Assembly (NCBI GenBank): GCA_016930015.1
Contig: JAFGHR010000034.1
Coordinates: 1 to 35,640 of the forward strand
Direction of reading: 5' to 3'
DNA from: Anaerolineae bacterium
GTDB lineage: Bacteria; Chloroflexota; Anaerolineae; Aggregatilineales; Aggregatilineaceae
Length of the DNA stretch: 35,640 bases
The position numbers were made by a program, and so were the translations under genes. Positions 31,165-35,640 of this stretch are shown here, one piece after another (the stretch's first letter is position 1; each line of letters begins with the position of its first letter). The notes beneath the pieces were generated by a model. It was not told the origin of the DNA. It made no database searches and saw nothing but the letters and a program-made list of their open reading frames with translations.

Positions 31165-33792
31165 CTAGCGGACGGTGACGGTTCCCAGCCGAAACCGCGC
31201 GTCCGGCTGCGGGGAGCCGTCCACCACGGCGGGGAGCCGTTCGCCGGTCTGCCAGAAATACACGCCCAGCCACAGGGTATATGTGCCCGGTTGCAGGTCG
31301 GCGGGCAGTGCCAGCGCCACCTGATCGCGCATGCGATCACCGCTCCGCCACGCCCTGGTGGGATACCCCCCGCCCAGCGTCAGATCGGCCTGCGCTGTGG
31401 GCGGGATATCGTCGTCGGCGCTCAGGTGCAGGAACAGCGAATAATCCTGCGGCGGACGGGCCAGCGCTTCCCACGCAATAGCGAGTGTCAGCGTCTGGCC
31501 GGGTTGGGCTTCGAAGGTATCACCCACGGCTTGATCCACGCCGTCAAGCGTCATGTCCAGCCCGATCACGTCCAGCACGTCGCCAAACTGCATCACCTGG
31601 GGCGGCGGCGTGCCGGGATCAAAGGCCGGGTCCGGCGGCAGCGGGCGGCGCAGGTCCGGCACACGCACGATGTTTTGGCCGGGATCGGTGTCCACGCCGC
31701 TGACGGATACGCGTTCATTATGTAGCAGCCGGTACAGGCCGGTCACGAGCGTATATCGCCCAAACGGTAGATCATCGGGCAGCATGACCCAGTGATGTGT
31801 CGCCACCACTTCGCCGGGGTCCCAGATGCGCGAGCGGTACATGCCATCATAGGGGAAGTCGTGCGTGCTGGCGATGGCCCAACCGGCATCGTTCCACACC
31901 TGTACAAAAATCTCGTAATCCTCGCCGGGGCGCTTCTCCTGCGCCTGCCAGAACAGGGTGATGGTCGTGAGCGCGCCGGGCGTCAGGTCGCGGTCCGGCA
32001 GCGTGTAACCAAGCAGGCGAATGTCCCCGCCGTGAAAACTGGCGTCAAGCGGGAACTCGATCACGTCACGCGGGGCGAACCAATCCGGCGGCGTGGGACC
32101 GGTATACAGCGTGCCGATTGTGGTGTCGCTGCGGTCGATGATGGCCTCGGTCTGCGCCGTGTTCAGAAAACGATCCAGTTCGCCCACTTGATCAACGGTC
32201 AGGGGCGGCAGCAGCAGCGCCTCACCGTCATAACACAGCACCCACAGCCGCCGGTCGAACTGCGGTGCGCGGGCATCGTGCCGGGGCCGGAACGGGTCGG
32301 CAGCGATCAACACGCTCAGGTCATCCGGCAGGGCGGGCACACGCAGTATTCCTGCCGCGTCGATGGCGCTGCGCCGCGTGCGGAAGGCGTCCGACAGCAG
32401 CCACGCGATATTCGAGCGGTTGTATTCCTCGTAGGGCACCAGGTAGGCGCGATCTGGCTCATCCAGCAGGCGGCGGCTCAGGTCCACGTCGATCTGTTCT
32501 TCGCGCCAGCCGGTTTCAGGATCGGCGTACTGGCCGGGGATCACGTCGTCCAGGTAATGGACCAATCCCGCCAGCGACGGCAGCACGCCCGCCGCCAGGA
32601 TCACGCCGCCCAGGGCCAGCCGCCCGCGTGTGCGGGGGATGCGGGCCGCGAGTGGTTCCCACAGCAGCGCCAGCCCGATCCCGGACAGGATGAATACAAA
32701 CGGGAGCACACCCATCTGGTGCAGCGCGTGGATTTCGACCACCGCGCCGCTGATCAGGTCGGTGAACAGCATCACGGGGATCGCCAGCACCGGCCACGCA
32801 TACGCCGCATGTCGCGGCCAGCGGATGACGGCCCCAACAACGACCAGCAGCCCGACAAAAAACAGCGGGGCCAGCATGGGTTGATCCATGACCGTGTACG
32901 GGCCGTCCCAGGCGATGCCGAAAGCTTGCAGCGTCAGGCTGATCTTTTTGATCAGCATCACGATCAGCCCGCCTTCGCCGCGCATGTCATATTTCCATAT
33001 CCAGCCGCCAGTGGCCGCGCTGCCCGCGTCCGCACGGGAGGTGAACGCTTCGGGCGTGGTGATGAACAGGATCAGCGCGGGGAGTGTGAGTACACACGCC
33101 ACCGCCGCCAGGATCACCCAGCCGCGCCACAACGATCGCAGCCGGTCGCGGTCTGCCCAGGCGGCATGTACGATCCACAGCGCCAGCACGACGGGCAGCA
33201 GTCGCGCCGGGAGGTAAATGTACTGAGCCAGCGCCAACGCCGCACCGGCTAACGCCCAGCGCCACCAGCCGTGACGCGCCCAGGCCCACGCCGTGAGCCA
33301 CACCAGCAGCGTCACGACCGCCATAAACGGCGGTGATTCCATGCCCAGGCGGCTGAGGTACGCCGCGTGCAGGCTGACGGCTCCCGACAGCGCGGCCAGC
33401 AGTCCCGCGCGGCGCCGGAAGCGATCCGGCTGTCCGTCGAGTAACCACCACGTCGCCGGAAACAGAAACACGACCATCAGCAGGCCGGATGTAACCGTCA
33501 TCAACCGCGACGGCAAAAACGATATCTCGGTGAGTTCGGCCAGAATCCCGACGACGTACACGACGATGAATTCCGGCGCATACATTTCGCGGACGTAAAA
33601 AGGCCGCACGCCGTTATCGAGCCAGTCCAGCGCATTGATACCGACCCACGCTACGTCACCGTGACCGCCGACCGGCGCGCGTTCCAGGTCCACCAAACGG
33701 AACACCGCCGCCAGCGCCACGATCAGCGCCAACAGCAGCAGCGTTTGCAAGGCAGTTACTCGTCTGGACTCGTGTGCAGGCTTGTGCATCAT
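31165..33792 (-). CDS. GT39-like (GT-C fold) membrane glycosyltransferase with C-terminal beta domains
   Basis: 875 residues. The N-terminal 430 residues hold about twelve TM helices. After the first comes GGHGDVAWVG with Asp46, the place of the catalytic acidic residue in PMT/ArnT-type GT-C enzymes, which take sugar from polyprenyl phosphate on the outer membrane face. The C-terminal half (about 440-875) is soluble, with two similar beta-sandwich stretches such as TTITLFWQAQEKRPGEDYEIFV split around residue 640 and LTLAIAWEALARPPQDYSLFLH near 775. These are common in Chloroflexota GT39-like proteins. A 33789 ATG is also possible; GAG precedes the first. The acceptor is unknown; the upstream GT2 operon could supply the donor. 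Confidence 0.82.
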   Translation of the reverse strand: MMHKPAHESRRVTALQTLLLLALIVALAAVFRLVDLERAPVGGHGDVAWVGINALDWLDNGVRPFYVREMYAPEFIVVYVVGILAELTEISFLPSRLMTVTSGLLMVVFLFPATWWLLDGQPDRFRRRAGLLAALSGAVSLHAAYLSRLGMESPPFMAVVTLLVWLTAWAWARHGWWRWALAGAALALAQYIYLPARLLPVVLALWIVHAAWADRDRLRSLWRGWVILAAVACVLTLPALILFITTPEAFTSRADAGSAATGGWIWKYDMRGEGGLIVMLIKKISLTLQAFGIAWDGPYTVMDQPMLAPLFFVGLLVVVGAVIRWPRHAAYAWPVLAIPVMLFTDLISGAVVEIHALHQMGVLPFVFILSGIGLALLWEPLAARIPRTRGRLALGGVILAAGVLPSLAGLVHYLDDVIPGQYADPETGWREEQIDVDLSRRLLDEPDRAYLVPYEEYNRSNIAWLLSDAFRTRRSAIDAAGILRVPALPDDLSVLIAADPFRPRHDARAPQFDRRLWVLCYDGEALLLPPLTVDQVGELDRFLNTAQTEAIIDRSDTTIGTLYTGPTPPDWFAPRDVIEFPLDASFHGGDIRLLGYTLPDRDLTPGALTTITLFWQAQEKRPGEDYEIFVQVWNDAGWAIASTHDFPYDGMYRSRIWDPGEVVATHHWVMLPDDLPFGRYTLVTGLYRLLHNERVSVSGVDTDPGQNIVRVPDLRRPLPPDPAFDPGTPPPQVMQFGDVLDVIGLDMTLDGVDQAVGDTFEAQPGQTLTLAIAWEALARPPQDYSLFLHLSADDDIPPTAQADLTLGGGYPTRAWRSGDRMRDQVALALPADLQPGTYTLWLGVYFWQTGERLPAVVDGSPQPDARFRLGTVTVR

Positions 33793-33820
33793 ATCACTCT
33801 TTTACCAACAGGTCCGGCGG

Positions 33821-33859
33821 GCGGGATACTACCGCGCCGGGTTGTGTTTGGCAAAACCA
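33821..33859. repeat. Copy of the repeat upstream of the GT-C gene
   Basis: GCGGGATACTACCGC (33821-33835), then a G-rich spacer and GTTTGGCAAAACC, matches the order at 31129-31164 (GCGGAATACTACCGC, spacer, GTTTGGCAATCC). The two copies lie in the same orientation and flank the GT-C gene. Confidence 0.6.
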
Positions 33860-33877
33860 TTCCCCCGTTAGTTGCTC

Positions 33878-33913
33878 TGGACAACAGAATACATGTTCGA
33901 TATAATAGAACAT
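33878..33913 (+). promoter_or_regulatory. Promoter with palindromic operator for the VOC gene
   Basis: TGGACA (33878-33883) and TATAAT (33901-33906) are 17 bp apart. A perfect inverted repeat, ATGTTC (33893-33898) and GAACAT (33908-33913), straddles the -10, so a bound regulator would block or remodel the promoter. Confidence 0.7.
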
Positions 33914-33964
33914 ACGATCTAATAATCGCTTATCCTAATGTTATCACGTTGAGGAGACTCATTC

Positions 33965-34456
33965 ATGAATGCGCAATTCCGTTCGGCGGTGTTGTTTGTC
34001 AAAGATATAACGGCCTCGCGCCGCTTTTATGAGCAGCTTCTCGGCCAACAGGTTGAAATGGATTTTGGTGTTAACGTGGGGTACGTCGGCGGCCTGGCGC
34101 TCTGGGATGTTCAGGCGGCCTTTGAGGTTGTCTTCCACCGCGCGCCAGAAGGTGACGCCCGCCTGGGACGTGAGAACCTGGAAATCTATTTCGAAATCGA
34201 AGACCTCGACGCGGCTCTACAATCCCTCATGGCAGAGGAAGTGAACCTGGTGCATCCGATCGTTGAGCAGCCCTGGGCGCAGCGCGTGCTGCGAGCGTAT
34301 GATCCCGATGGGCACATCATCGAATTAGCGGAACCTATGGAAACGGTGATACACCGGTTGGCTGCCAGCGGCCTGAGCAAGGAAGCCATCCACGAGCGCA
34401 CGTACATGCCGATCCCGTTCATCGAGCAAACGCTCGCCGGGGAGACGACTGCGTAA
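33965..34456 (+). CDS. VOC-family (glyoxalase/bleomycin-resistance fold) protein
   Basis: 163 residues. The N-terminus FRSAVLFVKDITASRRFYEQLLG starts a beta-alpha-beta-beta-beta unit; NLEIYFEIEDLDAALQSL and RVLRAYDPDGHIIELAEP complete the second. The family includes dioxygenases, lyases, isomerases and drug-binding proteins, so no substrate can be given. A C-terminal helical tail with GLSKEAIHERTYMPIPFIEQ is seen in some VOC proteins and looks like a small HTH-like cap. GAGGAG lies 9 bases before the ATG. An operator-like palindrome at its promoter suggests induction by a ligand or stress; no regulator gene is adjacent. Confidence 0.85.
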   Translation: MNAQFRSAVLFVKDITASRRFYEQLLGQQVEMDFGVNVGYVGGLALWDVQAAFEVVFHRAPEGDARLGRENLEIYFEIEDLDAALQSLMAEEVNLVHPIVEQPWAQRVLRAYDPDGHIIELAEPMETVIHRLAASGLSKEAIHERTYMPIPFIEQTLAGETTA

Positions 34457-34485
34457 GAAATGCCAATCGTGCCATAAAAGTGATG

Positions 34486-34511
34486 GAGCGGCTCAGCATA
34501 GTGGGCCGCTC
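34486..34511 (+). terminator. Hairpin after the VOC gene
   Basis: GAGCGGC (34486-34492) pairs with GCCGCTC (34505-34511) around 12 bases, 30 bp after the VOC stop. It lacks a T-run. The convergent small gene ends just beyond it. Confidence 0.45.
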
Positions 34512-34523
34512 TCGCTTCCAGGC

Positions 34524-34757
34524 TTAATCAGGGTCCGATATGGTTACGGATTGGAATACTAATGTCAGCGTGCGTTGTTTGCCTGCGTCATCTTCGCCTT
34601 CGATACTGACCCGATCCACGAACAAGGGATCATTTGCTTGCAAGCACAGTGCGAACAGGTCATCAAGTGTTGTAAAAGGTGTGGCGGTTTCGTCCAGACC
34701 GGTATGTCTGTCCCACCGGCGGAATATCACGACACCCTTATGTACTTTAGGGGCCAT
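34524..34757 (-). CDS. Small protein of unknown function
   Basis: 77 residues from the ATG at 34757, with AAGGA 8 bases upstream; the frame opens upstream at 34772 but that start has no site. The sequence is balanced in charge, with no TM segment and no Cys. It reads like a compact alpha/beta protein: VHKGVVIFRRWDRHTG, then TTLDDLFALCLQANDPLF and a final strand LTLVFQSVTI. I recognise no family. The good ribosome site and natural amino-acid mix support a real gene. It is convergent with the VOC gene. Confidence 0.6.
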   Translation of the reverse strand: MAPKVHKGVVIFRRWDRHTGLDETATPFTTLDDLFALCLQANDPLFVDRVSIEGEDDAGKQRTLTLVFQSVTISDPD

Positions 34758-34872
34758 GCAAATTTCCTTCATCTTGTACGATCCTGGTAAGTGAGGCTGT
34801 TCCAGGAAATAAATTCTCCCATTTTTAGCCCCCTGCCCACGGCAGCCTGTACGCGGTAGCGCGGCTTTTGCT

Positions 34873-34893
34873 CCCCTTCCCTTAGGGAAGGGG
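34873..34893. repeat. Palindrome with adjacent G-rich stretch
   Basis: CCCCTTCCCT (34873-34882), one T, and AGGGAAGGGG (34884-34893) form a perfect 10-bp inverted repeat, followed by GTGGGGGATGGGG. This looks like a dispersed intergenic repeat unit rather than a terminator, as no T-run follows. Confidence 0.6.
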
Positions 34894-34971
34894 TTGTGGG
34901 GGATGGGGTAATTATTATCTTGGCGAAGCCTGACCTGAGTGTACTTTTCAGCGGGTGCTGAGGCAAGTTAG

Positions 34972-34999
34972 TTGACAGGCATCTCTGCCGGGGTATACT
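34972..34999 (+). promoter_or_regulatory. Promoter for the gene at 35028
   Basis: A perfect TTGACA (34972-34977) and TATACT (34994-34999) are 16 bp apart. Transcription would start near 35006, about 22 bases before the ATG. Confidence 0.7.
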
Positions 35000-35027
35000 T
35001 TTTTGCCGACCGTTTGGTGCGAGATTC

Positions 35028-35640
35028 ATGTTCGATGTGTCAATAACGCGAAGGCAGACCCTCGTGAAAAGCTACCGTGCTCGACTTTTGTTAACAATAG
35101 CCGCCGCCGTACTGCTGCAACTGAGTGGTGTTCAGTCTCAGATCGTGTTGGCCCAGTCTGATCCGGGTGCGATCTGTGTCTCGACGTTTGCCGATGTAAA
35201 CGGCAATGGGATGCAAGAGGAATCTGAAACCGTTCTGCCGGGTGTTAACGTCAACCTCGCTACCGCCGGCGCCATCATTGCGACCCATATTATCGCCGTC
35301 GACGAAACACAATATTGTTTTGAAAACCTGCTCCCCGGCATTTATACGCTGACATTTACCGACAGCCCGACCTATCGCACGACCACCGCGAACCAGGGTA
35401 CATTTGCGCTGGCCAGCGGTCAGAGTCTCACGATCAACAGTTTTGGCGCTGTCCCCGTCCCGCTGGAAAATTTACGGGCCGAAGTGGCCGCGCAGGTCGC
35501 CGCCGACGACGAGGGTGATCAGCCGTTGGAAACATCAACGCGGCTGCTGCTGTCCACCGTGGCATCGATGATGGTCATGATCTTCATGATCGGGATGGGC
35601 GCGGTGATCCTGGGTATAAGCGGCAGCCGCCGCCGCAGGC
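35028..35640 (+). CDS. Secreted SdrD-B-like surface protein (cut by window edge)
   Basis: The frame from the ATG at 35028 stays open for 204 codons to the window end. A basic N-terminus and a hydrophobic segment (about 20-40, LLLTIAAAVLLQLSG) form a signal peptide cut near VLAQ. Residues 50-110 look like an SdrD B-like / Cna B-like domain: CVSTFADVNGNGMQEESE, then PGVNVNLATAG and CFENLLPGIYTLTF. An acidic spacer leads to a membrane helix at about 177-197 (VMIFMIGMGAVILGI) and a run of arginines. The DVNGNG loop may bind calcium. The ATG has no strong ribosome site; a GTG at residue 13 (AAGG upstream) is an alternative. It is possibly membrane-anchored rather than released. Confidence 0.7.
   Translation, partial: MFDVSITRRQTLVKSYRARLLLTIAAAVLLQLSGVQSQIVLAQSDPGAICVSTFADVNGNGMQEESETVLPGVNVNLATAGAIIATHIIAVDETQYCFENLLPGIYTLTFTDSPTYRTTTANQGTFALASGQSLTINSFGAVPVPLENLRAEVAAQVAADDEGDQPLETSTRLLLSTVASMMVMIFMIGMGAVILGISGSRRRR

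Noticed and set aside
31792..33252. Long plus-strand open frame (486 codons) opposite the GT-C gene
   Set aside because: It lies wholly antisense to a well-supported membrane protein, its translation is rich in Arg, Gln, His and Pro with no recognisable domain, and it has no ribosome site. It is a by-product of high GC.
27942..35036. ATGTTCGAT recurring near 8646, 27942, 33893 and 35028
   Set aside because: Two copies are start codons (Met-Phe-Asp) and two belong to different palindromes with different spacings. No common structure beyond nine bases is seen.
1..35640. tRNA, rRNA, CRISPR array or insertion sequence
   Set aside because: I looked for GGTTCGAATCC-like T-arms, regularly spaced 25-40 bp repeats and transposase motifs and found none that hold up.

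Overview
The window looks like a piece of a mid-to-high GC (about 60% by eye) chromosome from a Chloroflexota bacterium, probably class Anaerolineae. This rests on the gene mix: a Ser/Thr kinase with TP-rich linkers and PD40 propeller repeats, an R3H-domain SpoIIIAA-like ATPase, a YfhO-like giant membrane protein, a GT-C glycosyltransferase with long C-terminal beta domains, and an M23/LysM protein. The genus is not claimed. I see no tRNA, rRNA, CRISPR array, transposase or phage gene. Both edges cut a gene.

Layout. 1-494 is the start of a bifunctional phosphoglucose/phosphomannose isomerase (minus strand, cut by the window). 815-3077 holds small housekeeping genes: a GlsB/YeaQ-type membrane protein, a PrxQ/BCP peroxiredoxin, a rhomboid protease and an FmdB-type zinc ribbon. 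3074-6949 is a minus-strand operon: GNAT-like protein, R3H/AAA ATPase, membrane-anchored protein, thymidylate kinase. 7418-11059 has a small two-TM protein, lexA with a clear self-regulated promoter, a UPF0173 metallo-hydrolase and gatA. 11239-18094 is a signalling region: a 1576-residue Ser/Thr kinase with sixteen PD40 motifs outside the membrane, a response regulator with a degenerate GGDEF-like output, an OsmC protein and a STAS protein. 18301-21201 is a large FtsX/MacB-type ABC permease with no ATPase beside it.

21297-26377 (minus) is a two-gene glycosylation operon: a polyprenyl-phosphate sugar synthase (GT2) followed by one polypeptide that fuses a YfhO-like GT-C protein to a Wzx-type flippase. 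Together they could make, flip and transfer a lipid-linked sugar. 26546-29790 (plus) has a secreted glycosidase-like protein, a conspicuously AT-rich gene with a HEPN-type R-x4-H motif, and an arginase-family enzyme. 29787-33792 (minus) has a LysM/M23 endopeptidase and a GT39-like transferase flanked by a short direct repeat. 33965 to the end holds a VOC protein with a palindromic operator at its promoter, a small conserved-looking protein, and the first part of a secreted SdrD-B-like protein.

Best leads for something undescribed: the AT-rich HEPN-like gene, the YfhO-flippase fusion, the 4 x 4 PD40 kinase, the 11-bp tandem repeats at 7289-7337, and the repeats flanking the GT-C gene. The SOS box inside the lexA promoter is the best supported regulatory site.
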